Notes: generated from the sequence alone by a model not told the origin. A stretch of 64,000 bases of DNA from Odobenus rosmarus divergens (GCF_000321225.1 NW_004451402.1:494940-558939); one strand, 5' to 3'. Shown: positions 37,366-50,400, numbered from the stretch's first letter. Numbers and translations: made by a program.

Positions 37366-38369
37366 AGCTGCTGCTCGCCCCATCTATCTTGCTTAGTTGA
37401 GAAGTTTCTCGTTCCTCGTTGTATTTCTAGTCGCCCTGTCCTTGTCCTTCTCAGGGGAAGAGTGAAGGCGAGCACAGAGCAACCGGGAAGGCCCCTCGGG
37501 GACTATTCATGCCGATGGGTGTGCAGTGGAATCCTCCTCTGAGCAGCGTCATTTTCAGCTCAGGATCTGTCATGGGGCAGAACCAGCCCGCCTGCTTCTG
37601 GAAGAGCCTTTGGAGAAGGCCTCGCCACGAACTCATTGTGTAGATAATCAAGTGAGGTACAAAGTGAAGGGAGTGAGGGTCTGGTTGGAAAGGAGTTTTT
37701 TATTTTTCAGCTCAGCAGCCCAGGAACTGGCCGTTGTTCAGTGACCTGGAGCCAAGGCTCCTCTCCTTTCCTTCCTCAGGTGGTGGCAGAAGCAGCACCG
37801 CTGGTGACCTGGTGCAGAGGATATGACCCAGTCCACCTTGTGAGGAAGCCCAGCCTGGCTCCCAGTCCTCGGATGGGAACAAGAGTGAAAAAATCATAAA
37901 GAAAATACAAGAAAATTAGCCCCATCAGCCAGGAAGCCTGGGGCCGTTGCTCACAGGCCACAGCAGAACAGTGCCAGGTATTTGGAAAGACCCGGAAGGC
38001 CCAGGAAGGCAGGGGAGGCGGCCCTGAAGCCACTGAGGAGCTGCCTTCCTCATGTCCTGGGATTTCTCAGGGTTGCCTCCATCCGAATCTTGGGTGTGGC
38101 AACAGAGCTCAGTGACAAGGTCTGGAATGAGAGGCCCACCACTGTCAGGGACCTCTCTCCATAAGCTTCAGGCACCCCTGGGGCCACGCCAGTCCCTAGA
38201 TAACACACAGATGCAGGACAAGGGGCTTCCCAGCAGCAATCAGGGGTCAGTCCCGCAGAGGGAATATGTGGAGTTAGCCCAAACCAGAGGGACCCAGATG
38301 AGGACAGCAGGGGGTGCCTGGGCCTGAGTCACAGCCAGAGGAAGATACTTCTGCAACCCCTTCTCTGAT
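37366..38369. other. Unassigned GC-rich sequence
   Basis: I see no repeat or exon that I can support. Confidence 0.45.
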
Positions 38370-38800
38370 CTGTGGTCCTAAATCTCTTCTTTCTCCAGCA
38401 TTTCTAGGACCACAGCCTGGCTCCTCTGAAGCTGCCCTTCCTTCTCTCTCCCCTGCACGGGCCTGACCGGTCCCCTGCTCCCTCCCACTGCCCACTTACC
38501 CTAATCCCCTTGGCTTCAGCTGCCATTTGTATGTTCAAAGTCCTAAACTTCTCACACTGGCCCAGACCCTTCTCTTGAACCAGCTCTCCATTCCCAGTAG
38601 CCAGCTGCACCGCCATTTGGGGGCTCGCAGGCATCGCTAATGCACCTGGCCACATAGAACTGGTTGTCCCTCCTCCCAGATGCCTCTTCTCTATCTTCCT
38701 CCTCAGCAGAGGCCATGATCACACCCTCAGTTGTCCCGACAAGTCCGTGGAGTCATGTTTCGTGCCTTTCCTGCAGGCCCCCACCCCTTGCGTCGGCATC
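38370..38800 (+). mobile_element. Possible L2-type LINE fragment
   Basis: Pyrimidine-rich text with a worn 'cagctgccatttgtatgttc' / 'cctcagcagaggccatgatc' order vaguely follows the sense L2 3' half. The match is weak and could be composition. The 174-codon frame at 38664-39188 has no domain. Confidence 0.3.
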
Positions 38801-39239
38801 CCCAGCATCCCCGGAAGTGACCCAGTCCCAAGGGTTCCCTCTCTGTGCCTCCCACAGCGACTTCCCATCCCCATCCTCGCTCTCACCTTTTCCTGCTGAA
38901 TTATCCCAAGGGCATGCTTCTCGGCCGAGCCATGGCCTCTGCCGGAACGCAGTCCAACACAAGATGCCTCCTCCCTCACCTTCAGTTGTTTCCGGAGGCC
39001 TAAGTGGTGTCTCCAACCCCGCGCCAACCTCACATGCCCCTCTCTGGACTAGACGCCGGCATCCTTGGGCTGGAACCATCTGTTTACAGCACGGCCGCCC
39101 CAGAGAGTGGAAACCCCTCCAGAGGCCGGATCCGGCCCAGCAAGCATACCAAGTGCTCGACAAACGTGGCTCCGTTGAGAGCAGATGAATGGGTAAGTGG
39201 GTCATTTTCAAACTGATTGTTATAATTAGGAGTGTCCTC

Positions 39240-39600
39240 CAACTTCTTATTCATCCAGGAATATTTTTGAGTGCTTTGATCCTGCCAGGCACTCTTTCAG
39301 GCAATGCTCATACAGTGATGAGTAGCACAGACAGAAGTGAGACTTGCATTTTAGTGATAAATAAAATAAATAAGTAAGGTAAAACTGTGTCAAGTAATGG
39401 TGAGGGCTGGGGCGGCGGGGAGGAGCCGGGAGCAGGGAGGTGGACGTGCTGGCCAGGGGGACCCCCTAGTGAATAGGGAAGAAGGGCAGAGCTGCAGATG
39501 GTCCCCTAGAGGCGGAGGTGGAGGCGCCTCCCGGGCAAGGAAGGCATGCGAGATCTTGAGGGCCTTGTGTGCCTGTGGTCTTCCTGGAGCAGCAAGTTCT
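39240..39600 (-). mobile_element. L2 LINE 3' end fragment
   Basis: Antisense L2 starting at its 3' end: 'ttattcatccaggaatattt', 'cctgccaggcactctttcag', 'cagacagaagtgagacttgc', 'agtgataaataaaataaata', and further on 'gagggccttgtgtgcctgt'. Confidence 0.7.
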
Positions 39601-41373
39601 AGAAAAAAGGGCCACTTGTCATTGAAGCTGTGCAGTCCATCAGGGATGAAATGAATGCAAAAATGAACCCATTCAACCTGGTTCTCGGAAAAAGAAAATG
39701 TTTGGGATGGGGGGGCATGTGGTGAGGGAAAGACAGGGAGACAGTAACACTCCGAGTGACCGCTGGGGAGCTCCGATTTCCCCTCCTCTTACCCTCATTA
39801 CCGGCTGTGGCGGCATCCTTGGGGCTAGGCGACCACATCACTGGGGATTTCGCGGGAGCCTAACCTCCTCTTCCAACCAGGCTGGCCGGGCCAGGGCCCA
39901 GCGGGCGGGGCGCTGCTCAATCGCAGTCTGTGTGCATCCACAGGGACCGGGACAAGGGGGCTTTAGAGAAGGAGTTGGCCACTAGCTCTGCTGTGGCAAA
40001 AAGAATTCGAAGGAGGGAGGGTGGATGATTTCCAGGAAGAGAAAGCAGTGGCTGAAATGGTGAGTGCAGAGGGAGCCCAGTCTCTGGGAGGTGTCTGAAG
40101 CCAGGATGAGCCTGGCTCAGGCTCTCCAGGCCTCACCTCTGCCCTTTGAACCCTGGCCTTAGGGCGAGAAGAGGGAGTGTCCGCTTGTTGGGGTGCTGGG
40201 TGCAGCACAGTCCCAGAGTGGGTTCTGGGGCTTGTTCCGCACGGTTGACCAGTGGACAGAGTTGGTGGGAACCCGCTGAGCGCCTGGCACCAGAGCTGCC
40301 CCCTCCCCAGAGCCCCACCACATCTCATTCACAGCAAGCCCACCCTTTCGTCCTCTGCTCACTCTCGGCTCCTTGCTGCCTACTCCTGACTCTTCCAAAA
40401 TGGGAATTACTGCCGAACACTTGGGAGTAAACTCCCCAAAGCCCATCTGTTCCCCACAGCGTAATAATGTGACTTCATTTAATTCTTTCATCCGGGCCGC
40501 CCTCTCCCAAGGCCGTGGGTACTGTCTAGAGAGGAGGAGTGGGGAAATGCTTGAGCTGGGGAAGCTGGAGGCTGTGGGCCGGAGCAGGATTCTTGCAGAT
40601 GGGATGTGTGTTCCCCCGGGGCGCCCAGCTTTTCCAGACAGGGAACAGCAGTGCGGGTCTGGGGTGGTTCTGTCAGGCTTGCAACTATGTCCCGCCCCAT
40701 GAGGAATGACAACAGAGCCATCACATGCTAATATTTTATGCTTTGAAGACGATGAAAACATGCTGCCAGTTAAACTCTAATATGCCATCGATAAGAGGTT
40801 TGCATCCTGAATTCAGGGATGTCAGAATGTTGGGGGTATATTTAAGAGTGAAAGAAATACTCTGTATCCTTTTGTCTAAGTTAGATACCACCTATGTTAC
40901 ATTTAACAGTGACTGCAGGCACGAAAGTTTTGAAAAAGTATGAAACACTTAAATGAAGAGCATTTCCTCCTTTAAATTCTCCTGTGAACGTGAGGACTTC
41001 TCCCTCTATTAAGTTTTATCAGCAGCAGTGAGAATAGCACAATTGCATTAGAACAGGCAGTTTCTCCCAGGAATGAACAGTCCGGGCTCCTGAGGTCACC
41101 AGTGTTGCTTAGTCTTGGGCAAGAGTCTGTGTGACTGGAAGTGACAGTGACGTTGAGACCTTCAGAGATGAGGCAGGACTCAGGGCTCCAGAGGCCTCTG
41201 TGATCCAGGTGTGCTTAGCTCCAGCTGCGCTGGGCGGGGCCAGGGGGACTCTATATCCGGGCACCAGGCACATGACTGGGTAAACTCAGGCATGAAGTCT
41301 GTCAGCAACCAGATGGTGGAAAACCCTGTATTCCTTTGTTTTCTAGATCTTAATAATTGTAGGGTGTTTACAG
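39601..41373. other. Unassigned GC-rich sequence
   Basis: This holds the longest frame outside an obvious repeat (40159-40761 minus, 200 codons). It has no recognisable domain, no signal peptide, and competes with frames on the other strand. I do not call it a gene. Confidence 0.4.
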
Positions 41374-41445
41374 AGCATACACACACCACACAAACTCCCA
41401 CACTCATATGTGCACAAATATCCACACACACACACACTCACATGT
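41374..41445. repeat. (CA)n microsatellite, interrupted
   Basis: CA units with interruptions and a clean CACACACACACA core near 41423-41438. Confidence 0.9.
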
Positions 41446-43369
41446 CCACTTATACACCCTCAAGTACCTGCCTTTACTGCTACCCCAGAACACAATGGTC
41501 CATTTGAAGAGGAGAAAGGTGTTTTGACATCTGAAGATGGGAGAGTCTCATAGAAAAGAGTCATCCCGAAGCCTCTTTGTTTTCCATAATTCAAGCAGAA
41601 CAAATTCTGGGTTTTTTTCCCTATGAAAAAAGAAAGAAAAAGCTTTTGATAGTCTAAGTTGTTGATGGGTTGTGGAAAGTGGGGGTGGGGGGGGCCAGAA
41701 AGAATCTTTGGAATTACACACCTCTCTCTCACACACATAACGCACACACAACTCACTGACGAATTTGCAATCTGAGAGTGCCTTCAGATTTCTTTCTCTC
41801 GATAAAGAAGCAATTGTTTTTTTCTGGATGCCTAAACCTAGAAGCAGGATGGATGTTAGCAAATGATCAATTCCAGTTCAAGTTATTTTCCCCTTTGACT
41901 GTAATATTACAAGAAAACTTATGTTGAAATATAACCCATATTTCAAGGAATGCCCATGCTCACATCTTTCACATTAGCAAAGAGCTTATGTTTACCTGTT
42001 TTCTACATTTGCACCTGAGGATAAAAAATTTCTCTCCAAGACCAAGCTGGAGACAAGTTAAGCCCTTGAAACTGTGTTCCTGGTGAGACCTCATCTGTGT
42101 GCAGAAAAGGCCCAGAATAACCCGGGTGAGAGCCAAGCTGGTCCAGAGGAAGGCCATTCTGGAAAAATAAACCTTGGGGAGAAAGCAGACATGGCTTTAG
42201 AATAGCTACGCTTAGGAAAAGTGCAATAAAGTAGGTTTGCAGGCTTAGGGTTTTTATACACGAATGCTGTCTATCAATATTGATAAAATCTTAGGACCTG
42301 GGGGCCGCAAATCTTTAGAATTGAGCTCATGGTTAGGTAATGCTGGGGCGCTGGCTAAGGAGCAGAGAAGTCTTCTGGCCAATAGTTTCTGGACTATTCT
42401 GATTGCAGATTGGCAGTCACCTAGTCAACCTGTGTCTTCCCCAGAAAAGAAGGGTCCTACTGTAGGGGAGGTGGTTGGTAGGGTCATGTGTCCTTCAGGT
42501 GGTAATGCTCTCACCATTGCTTCCATTCTGGGGTCAGAATTTTCTGTGTATACTTGAAGCACCCAGGGGAGGGAAGATAAATTCCTAGACATTGCTTCAA
42601 GAGCTTTTGCTTCAGTAAGTCTCACATTTGTAATAGACACCATACATAATTCTGATAAGAGTTTGTCTAATTCCCCAGTTTGAAAACTTCCTTTGCAAAT
42701 TAGGAACCCCTTAAGGGAACAAGAAAAGAAAGAAGAGAGAACCCAGATCAGGCAGCGTTTCTCCTTGTTAGCATATCTGGAAAGGCACACCGATATAGCT
42801 AACTATGGGTTTCAACTTCTAATGACATTCCCCCCCATCCACCTCTAGCTAATGCATCTATGTTAAATTCATCCTCTTTTATGTTGTTTACCTATTTGTT
42901 TCTATCAGGTCTCATTCCAAGAAGGATTTAAAAGCCTCTTGCAAACTGCATCATATATAATCTGAGATAAAATTTATGATAAAGGATTGGGAAAATACAG
43001 ACCAAAAGGCAAAGCTACTAAAGTTGAACACAGAAATAAGTAAAAACATTTCAACCTAACTTTAATACTTCATTACTTCATAAAAATAAAGATCATAGGT
43101 ATCCTTTATCATCATTTCATAGCATCATCAATATAAAACTTAAATGTTCTAGAAACTTCTAAAATTAAAAAAGAACATCCCACTTCTGATAGAGAACCAA
43201 CACACTGTCAGTGTAGAAAGTTGGAAAATAAAGATAAGTATAACTGATTGAAGGCAATCAACTTTAATATTTAGGTGTGCTTCCTTCAATTTGGAGATAT
43301 ATAGGAATATGCATCTGCATATCCATAGAGATAGATTGGATATGTCATAATTGGGATGATGCTACAATA
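41446..43369. other. Unassigned sequence
   Basis: I see no clear repeat or exon. Overlapping frames at 42264-42557 (plus, 97 codons) and 42425-42790 (minus, 121 codons) have no family resemblance I can defend. A G-run lies near 41676-41694. Confidence 0.4.
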
Positions 43370-43625
43370 ATTTTTTTCAATTCCACTTTATATGAAATGG
43401 GCAGATGAGGCAAATTTATAGAGAAAGAAAGTAGATTAGTGGTTGAGGAGTGGGGAGGGGAAATGCAAGGGGATGGGAAGTGTATGCTAACAGATAAAAA
43501 TGTTCTTAAATTATTGTGATGATTGAGCAACACTGTAAAATTATTCGAAACCATTGAATAGTACTCATAAATTGGGTGAACTTTATGGTGTGTGAATTAT
43601 GTATTAATAAAGCTGTTAAAATATT
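43370..43625 (+). mobile_element. Old L1M 3' end
   Basis: Sense old-L1 3'UTR: 'agaaagtagattagtggttg' (43425), 'gataaaaatgttcttaaatt' (43494), 'gggtgaactttatggtgtgt' (43574) and a terminal 'taataaagctgtt'. It is 5'-truncated and too diverged to be young. Confidence 0.75.
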
Positions 43626-43875
43626 GCAGATAGTTATACACCAAGATTTCACAGCATAAAATCCACTTTTTGTTTGCAGTTTTCTTCCATCACCTCACAT
43701 TAAAATGAATATCAGCTTATATTCGTCTATTACATAAATTGTGAGTTTGTAAGGGTGATCACTTTGCTTCAGATTGAAATTTCACATAGCGTTTAGTGAA
43801 ATGATATGTGTCCTTCCAGAAAAAAGAAGCCATTCCCTGAATTAATATACCTAGTAACAATAAATATGGACACTT

Positions 43876-43945
43876 CCATCCATCCATCTATCCATCCATC
43901 CATCTGTCCATCTGTCCATCTGTTCATCCATCCATTCATTCACTC
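43876..43945. repeat. (CCAT)n microsatellite
   Basis: CCAT units with CTGT variants over about 70 bp. Confidence 0.95.
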
Positions 43946-44185
43946 AGTAGCCATTGCATGCCTGCCATTCACCATCCCTTGTCTAGCTGCTGAGAATCCA
44001 GCAGTGAGCAGAAGAGACTATGGCCCTGCCCTCACCACATCATTTTCTCACCCCCCACAGCCTTCATAGCACACATGGAGCACACAAACCTGTTCCTTGA
44101 TCTCCTCTTCTACCAACCACAAGAGTGATTTGTTAAATAAAATATGAAAGGTGCATTTGAAAGGAAATGCCAGAGGCAGGTATAG

Positions 44186-44290
44186 ACTCATAGAATTTCA
44201 AAACTTTAAGGGTCCGTAGCTATTTTACGGACCTGAGAATTGACCCATGGGAATTCAGGGATTTGATAGAGGGAGTAGGTATGTAGCAAA
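44186..44290. repeat. Possible ancient CORE-SINE/CR1-like fragment
   Basis: 'gactcatagaatttcaaaac' followed by a worn 'ttttacggacctgagaattg' resembles an old amniote repeat pattern. Weak. Confidence 0.3.
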
Positions 44291-46354
44291 ATGAAAACAT
44301 CTAAACCCCACAAACTCATGTCTATAGCATAGCAAAAAAAAAAAAAAATCATTCTTCTCTCTTGAGGCATATTTATTAAGGCAGATCTTCTGGGAGTGCA
44401 CCAATTATAGGTGCTTTATTCTTTTTCAAAGGCCATTTAAAATGTATAAGTCTATAGATTTATTTTTATTCCTTTGTTAAGTCTTATAAAAAATAAATTC
44501 CTAAGTCAAAAGTGGTGTTTTTTAAAGCATGTTTTTGATTCCTTTGTCAGGCCATATTTTTGGTTTATAAAATACAGTCACCATAGCCACATTCTTCTCA
44601 AAAAGAGTAGGTGGTTGTGGCTTTGGAGTTCCCTGTCCTCTGCGCCCGCCAATGTCGTTAACTTGCTAAACCTGAACTTCTGCTTGGCTCAAAATCTTTA
44701 ATTACTCCCTGCTTCTCTCAACCCTTTCATTATTATAAGCAATTAAATTGCAGAAGTAACATCATCTTTTTCACATCTGGAAGATATTACCACTCATCTC
44801 CTTTCTCTCCAGCCAAGCCCCCATCCAGGGCTGAGCGGGAACCCCCGAGCAAATGTCCACGAGGAGAGGATGCCCAGGCAGGGGTCAGCACAGTGAGCTG
44901 GCTGGCCTGGTGTTGCCGGCTCAATCCATGACTGAGGATTGTCACCCAACCTTGGGGCCTTGGTCCCTTACCCGGAAAACAAGAGATGCTGCTTTATCTG
45001 TATTCCTCAGTCCCAGAGGAATTGGGACACACGAAGACGCAGAGGAATATGTCAAATATTCTTCCTGGAAAATCATTATTTGATGGAAACTAGAAAACAT
45101 TTACTATTTCATTAAAGCAATCAGATTTAAAACAGAGCAGAATATCAAATTTACGAAAGAATTAAAACTAACATATAAGTTCTCAAAAAGAAAAAAGAGA
45201 AATGTCCTAGAGTCAGCAAAAACTTCTGGTTAAGTGCGGAGCCTTCTGGCACCCAGGGCCCTTGGGTTGGGATCACTGTGAGAGCACAGTGATGGCTAGC
45301 ATTCTTTTCAGCTCTAAAGCCTGAAGATTCCACAAAGAAAGCATAAGCCTTATCCAGAGGCACTAAAGAAAGTTTTCACTTCGCGAAAGAACAACCCATC
45401 CCAGAGAGCCTAACCGGCATTAGTAGCCCTTTTATTAAACTGAGGTCTGGGTTTCCATCCAAGGAAGAAGAAGCCCCTCCTGGCTAAGGGTGAACACCAC
45501 CTCCCTGCTCCTCTCCAGTCCCGGTACTTGGACTCCAGGGTCCTCTGCTCCCAGCTGTGCCTCCTCACAAGCAGAGCCGCCAGGAGGCTAGAGCACCCTG
45601 GAGAGGCCTGGGGGATGCCGTGGGCACCTGCCCCTGCACATTCCCTCAGGCTTGTGGCTCTTGGCTGGAGCTGCACAGTGTGGGCAGTCGGCCACAGGCT
45701 GCTGAAGTGTGCATGGGTGTGAGGCAGGGGGGTGGAGTTCTATCAGAGAGGAGAGCAAAATTGCAACCACAACAACCCACCAGGCTTCAAAGCTGATGGT
45801 TGTTGTAGGGAGGGTGATGCAGAGAACCGGAAAAGTGAGAGAGGACCCGGCAGGAAGTGGGGACTCAAGGAAAGCTGTGGAGAACCGGCCCAGCCCTCTG
45901 GAACCCCAGCAGGTCCGCTGGGAAGAGGGTGAAGGCGACCCACACGTGCAAGATGCCATCCCGCGAGGCAGTCTCCAAGGGGAAGTGTCAAAGCTGCGTC
46001 CTCTCTGGACCAGTTGCCTGGTGCTGTGAGACCCGGGAATGCCTGCAAGGCCCCGCTCCAACCTCTCCTCTCCTATGTGGTCTTATCCTTTCATTTTGCG
46101 CTTCAGTCTACGTGTGGTTTCTTTGCTTCTAAACTCTGTTATGATCATCGTTCTCTTCTTTTTCATGAGGCTTTTCTTTATATCAGTGGCAAATGTTTTG
46201 TGAATATTATTTTCAGTCCCTGCATCATATACCATCACAGGTTGTGTATTTTTTTCCAAAGGTGTTCACAACAATTTCTCCCATGCTCCTTTGCAGTGAG
46301 ACTTTGGCCTCCCCTTTTCAAGAGGGGGTACCTGTTTCTTTGTTTCCCTTGAAT
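44291..46354. other. Unassigned sequence
   Basis: A 15-base A-run lies near 44334-44348. Overlapping frames at 45588-46061 on both strands are GC-driven with no domain. I see no exon. Confidence 0.4.
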
Positions 46355-46695
46355 TTAGGCTGCCTGTCAACAGAATGTGGTGGACGTGATGTTGGGGGAC
46401 CCCCTGAGCTGGTCCTCAAGAAGCCCTGCAGTTTCTGTCTGCTCCCTACCCCCTGGTGGGTCCTGAGAGAGTGGCACGAGGAGGCTGAGCCCCCTGAGGG
46501 TGACAGCGGAGGCACCCCACCTTGTAGCCAATCCTGACAGGCAGGCACATGAGTGGGGTCCCCTTGGGCCTTCCAGCTCATCCAACCCTCCAGCTGAATG
46601 AGCCCCACGAAGCTAAGAAGCCACCCAGACCACCCACACCACTGTGAGAAATCCTGAATAGCTCTTGTTTTAAGTTCACCAGTTTTGGGGTGCTT
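46355..46695 (+). mobile_element. Ancient LTR-like repeat (ERVL/MaLR type)
   Basis: 'gtcaacagaatgtggtggac', then 'cagctgaatgagccccacga', 'actgtgagaaatcctgaata' and 'ttgttttaagttcaccagtt' with 'ttttggggtg' follow the layout of an old mammalian LTR. No internal retroviral sequence is present. Confidence 0.55.
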
Positions 46696-46954
46696 TGAGG
46701 GTACAATAAAGGCTAAATGCACCTAATGTGGAAATGGTGAATTTGGCCAATTTCCAATCCCACTCTACCAAACCCTAGGAAGCATTTACCTCTAGTGTTC
46801 ATCTGAGCGCAGCGGTTAATCTGATAATGGCAAATGGGTGACAGAGCAGGGAGAGAAGACTGTGAGAGGTGAGCTCTCATGGTAGAGACACTTAGAAAAT
46901 GATTGCCTCATTGCAAAATGAGAAAACGGACACTTGCAGATGTTAAACAATATA

Positions 46955-47070
46955 GGGGGTATTCAAGAGCATAGGCATTGTCACTGGGCAGACATGAATT
47001 TGACTCCTACCTTGTCATTTATTTAGTTAGCTGTGTGACCTCTTAATCTCTCAATCTGCTTGTCTGATCT
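46955..47070 (+). repeat. MIR SINE fragment
   Basis: Sense MIR: 'gagcataggcattgtcactg', 'gaatttgactcctaccttgt' and 'agctgtgtgacctcttaatc'. Confidence 0.7.
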
Positions 47071-47074
47071 GGGG

Positions 47075-47420
47075 AAGCTTCCTGAGGAAGTGACGTCTGA
47101 GCTGAGATCTCAAGAATAAATGGCAGTTAACTAGGTAAAGAGGGTGTGTTGGGACAGGCAATGACTGTTCTAGTCAGAGGGCCAGCAAGTTTGAAGATCC
47201 TAAAGCCATAGGGAATACAAGACTTTGGGGGAGCTGGAGGGCAAGGATGAGGCTGGTCCCAGGGCAGGAGACTAGAGGACACATCACACAAGGCTACGGG
47301 GTATAGACTTTGGTCTTTACTTACAATGAGGGAAGCCATGAAGAATTCTAAGTAGGGAAGTGACAGGAAAAAATGGACAATATCTGGGATGGCTACCTGC
47401 ATCTTGGTTCTTTAAGAAAC
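47075..47420 (-). mobile_element. L2 LINE fragment
   Basis: Antisense L2: 'cttcctgaggaagtgacgtc', 'tgagctgagatctcaagaat', 'gagggccagcaagtttgaag' and 'atgaagaattctaagtaggg' occur in order. Confidence 0.7.
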
Positions 47421-47479
47421 AACAGAATGAGCTCTTAGGGATGTTGGCCAGGATCCCAAGAGGCTGCATCATGCTGCTC

Positions 47480-47530
47480 CAGCACATTTTAGGCACAGAG
47501 TAAGAACCTGTTGAACAGATGAATGAAAAA
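47480..47530 (+). repeat. Possible L2/MIR 3' end
   Basis: 'aggcacagagtaagaacctg' followed by 'ttgaacagatgaatga' resembles the shared 3' end of L2. Confidence 0.4.
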
Positions 47531-47591
47531 ATGAGTGATTCTTCAGTGGTAAACTTTCAAGAACCTTGAAGGGCTAGCCAGGAAGGAATAC

Positions 47592-48043
47592 TGGTGGTGG
47601 TGGTGATGGTGGTGGTGGTGGTAGTGATGGTGGTGGTGGTGATGGTGGTGGTGATGGTGGTGGTGGTGGTAGTGATGGNNNNNNNNNNNNNNNNNNNNNN
47701 NNNNNNNNNNNNNNNNNNNNNNNNNNNNNNNNNNNNNNNNNNNNNNNNNNNNNNNNNNNNNNNNNNNNNNNNNNNNNNNNNNNNNNNNNNNNNNNNNNNN
47801 NNNNNNNNNNNNNNNNNNNNNNNNNNNNNNNNNNNNNNNNNNNNNNNNNNNNNNNNNNNNNNNNNNNNNNNNNNNNNNNNNNNNNNNNNNNNNNNNNNNN
47901 NNNNNNNNNNNNNNNNNNNNNNNNNNNNNNNNNNNNNNNNNNNNNNNNNNNNNNNNNNNNNNNNNNNNNNNNNTGGTGATGGTGGTGATGGTGATGGTGG
48001 TGATGGTGGTGATGGTGATGGTGGTGGTGGTGGTGGTGGTGGT
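47592..48043. repeat. (TGG/TGA)n microsatellite, interrupted by an assembly gap
   Basis: TGG units with TGATGG interruptions on both sides of the N run. Translations are poly-His or poly-Val/Met strings. The true array length is unknown because the gap sits inside it. Confidence 0.95.
47679..47973. other. Assembly gap (295 N)
   Basis: Unresolved bases placed inside the TGG/TGA array. The gap length may be an estimate. Confidence 1.
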
Positions 48044-50264
48044 TGTGGCTCTGAGCTTGATTTCTCAAATTATGCCAATAAGGGACAATTCACGTAGCCT
48101 ATAGTTACAGGACTGGCATGTCAGAGGCAGTCAGGGAAGCAGGGATATCTTGTGGCCAGAGTCCCCAAACACTATAGAGATGTATGGGAACCCTTCTTTT
48201 TTTAAAAAAAAAGTCTGCTTTCCTGTAGACTCCCTATTCTGTAAATTTTAAGTCTTGATAAGGCATTTAGAAATTCTGAGATGAAAATCATCATGGAGAC
48301 CCTGTAAGCTGTTGCTTCTCTATCTCTTTGATGTTCTCCTTTCATTCTCCTTCTGGTCCCTTACCCAACCTTCTTTAGTGGGGATCACTGTCATTTAAAA
48401 GAGCCATTTACTGCTTAAAAAATAAACAGTCAAACTAGCTTGTTTGGGTGCCAGTTCTCCTAAACAGAAGTCACTGCTGGGAATGAAGGAAGGGAATTTT
48501 TCAAACATCTTTTGCACGTCCTCCTTAGAGAAGCCCACTCTTCCTTGCTTTCCAGATGTGATCAAGGGTACAGCAGGGAGACATGCAGATAGACATTATG
48601 GGGAGAAACCCACTAAAAATAAACATACCCAGTCTAGTATATATTTTTAAAGATTCATCCATGTAATTCAAGATCAGTCATTTAGAAGTAGCCCCACTCA
48701 ATGCCACATAGGATTAAAACCCAGCCGCTATGAAGTGAGTCATCTTATAAGAGCAGGTTGGACTGAAGGCTATGTCAGAAGACACTTACATTCCTTCTCT
48801 GAAATCCATTCTTTTGATAATGAAAGGGGTGAAGAGTTTAAAGTCACCACTTATGATGTTCTGGAATGTTTTCTTAAAAGAGAAAAGACCCTTGGAAAAT
48901 GCACCCAGGGGCTCAAAGACATAAGTGTAAGTTCAGGAGTACCAAGAAATAGCCTCTTCTGTGATAACAAAGAGTTGAGCAGCATTCTCCTTTACTTGGT
49001 AACTTAACCTAAGAGGGAAAAAAAGAGCTTTATTTCAGCATTAGGCATATGGTTGGCATTCACCAAGTGTTTATTAATAATAATGACTTATGGATGCCAA
49101 ACCCCCATTAGAGCAAATTGTCCCAGATCCAAATTCCACAACAAGCCAAAGGATTTCAGTGTCCTGGCAGGAGCCTTGAAAGATATGGAAAAATTCACAC
49201 AGAGCACAACTCCTGCTCACACCACAATGCATTTTCTCCCGCCCACTCCCCACCTCGACTCACCCCCACATCTATTGGGGTGGCCCATTGGAGGCCCTCC
49301 ACCACATGTCTCTAGTTAATCAAGGGTTGTTGCTTTTTCTCACCTACACCGGGCTTCCGCATTTTCTTAACAAGATAAACAAGGTTCTAACTTGGTTCTT
49401 CCTCCCAAGAGTGTGAACAAAGACAGCCTTCATGAAAGGAAAAACCCAGCAGCGGTGGGACCAATGACAAGATGGTGGCAGGCATGCTGCGTTACTTCCC
49501 TGTGTCCATTTACCTCTGCAAGGGCGCTCAGGATCCCCTCATCAGGCCATTTCCCATCGTTCTTCTCTGAAGTAAACAGAAAAGTCACCTGCCTCCAGCC
49601 CTGATTATCTTGGTAAGTGTCCAGCACTTTGGGATAACACAGCCACCAATTTTTCCAAGTTTGCAGATGAACAAACCAAGGCCACAGGTTTCTCCACCTT
49701 TTTGTCTCTCAAAGATAAATACAAACTAATGAGCACCTAGCTCGGTGAGGATGCACCACATTCACCATTGATAAAACTTCATCCTGAGTTTGTCTGAGCT
49801 CAAACTCCTCCCCACTCTTCCCTTGAGGAGCGGCAAGATTCACCTTCTCATCTAAAAGGAGTGGAATAAGATTCTTATCATCACTTGGCTTGCCAGACAA
49901 TAATGGATTTTGCCAACCTCAGTGCATTTTCTTCCCCAAACACATCTGCCCTCACAAATACACACAGCTCGCTATTCACACGGTCCTGACTATAAGCCCT
50001 TTCAGTTGCCAACAGTCGCCAGAGTGGGAGGGGCCGCGACAGCTTTGTTCATAGGTACAACAGAGAGAGCGAGTTTGTTTTGTTTTTGAATTTACTTTCA
50101 ATTACAGTAATTTTACTGAGTTCTGTTGTGTATTAACATACATGGGAGAAATATATTAGTAACAGCCAAAGAGAAAGGAATTTCATTTTTTACAGATGTG
50201 ATTCACATTCTTTCCAATAAGAGAATGGCTCCATCTCCTCAATACCAGTTAAAAAACGTATATA
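48044..50264. other. Unassigned sequence
   Basis: I recognise no repeat or exon with confidence. A 90-codon frame at 48735-49007 (plus) shows no family resemblance. Confidence 0.4.
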
Positions 50265-50400
50265 ATACATTATGTCCCTCACATGGGTCAAGCATTCTGC
50301 TGTAACCTGGAGACACAAAAATGAGCAACAGAAATGCAATCCTGTCCTCATTGAGCTCACCATCAGCCTAAGAGCAGAGAGAAACAAGTAAAGTATAAAT
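50265..50400 (-). mobile_element. Probable L2 3' end fragment
   Basis: 'gtcaagcattctgctgtaac', 'agacacaaaaatgagcaaca' and 'tgtcctcattgagctcacca' follow the antisense L2 3' end. Confidence 0.5.

Noticed and set aside
38664..39211. Overlapping 174- and 152-codon frames on opposite strands
   Set aside because: Both strands are open because of GC content; neither has a recognisable domain.
42264..42790. Possible retroviral or gene fragment
   Set aside because: Frames on both strands were examined; no motif specific enough to name a family.
43876..43945. Possible CRISPR-like or satellite array
   Set aside because: It is a simple CCAT microsatellite with no spacers.
45588..46061. 157-codon minus-strand frame
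   Set aside because: It has no family resemblance, and the same stretch is open in several other frames.
47574..48097. Long frames on both strands with poly-His and poly-Val/Met
   Set aside because: They are translations of the TGG/TGA microsatellite and the N gap, not proteins.
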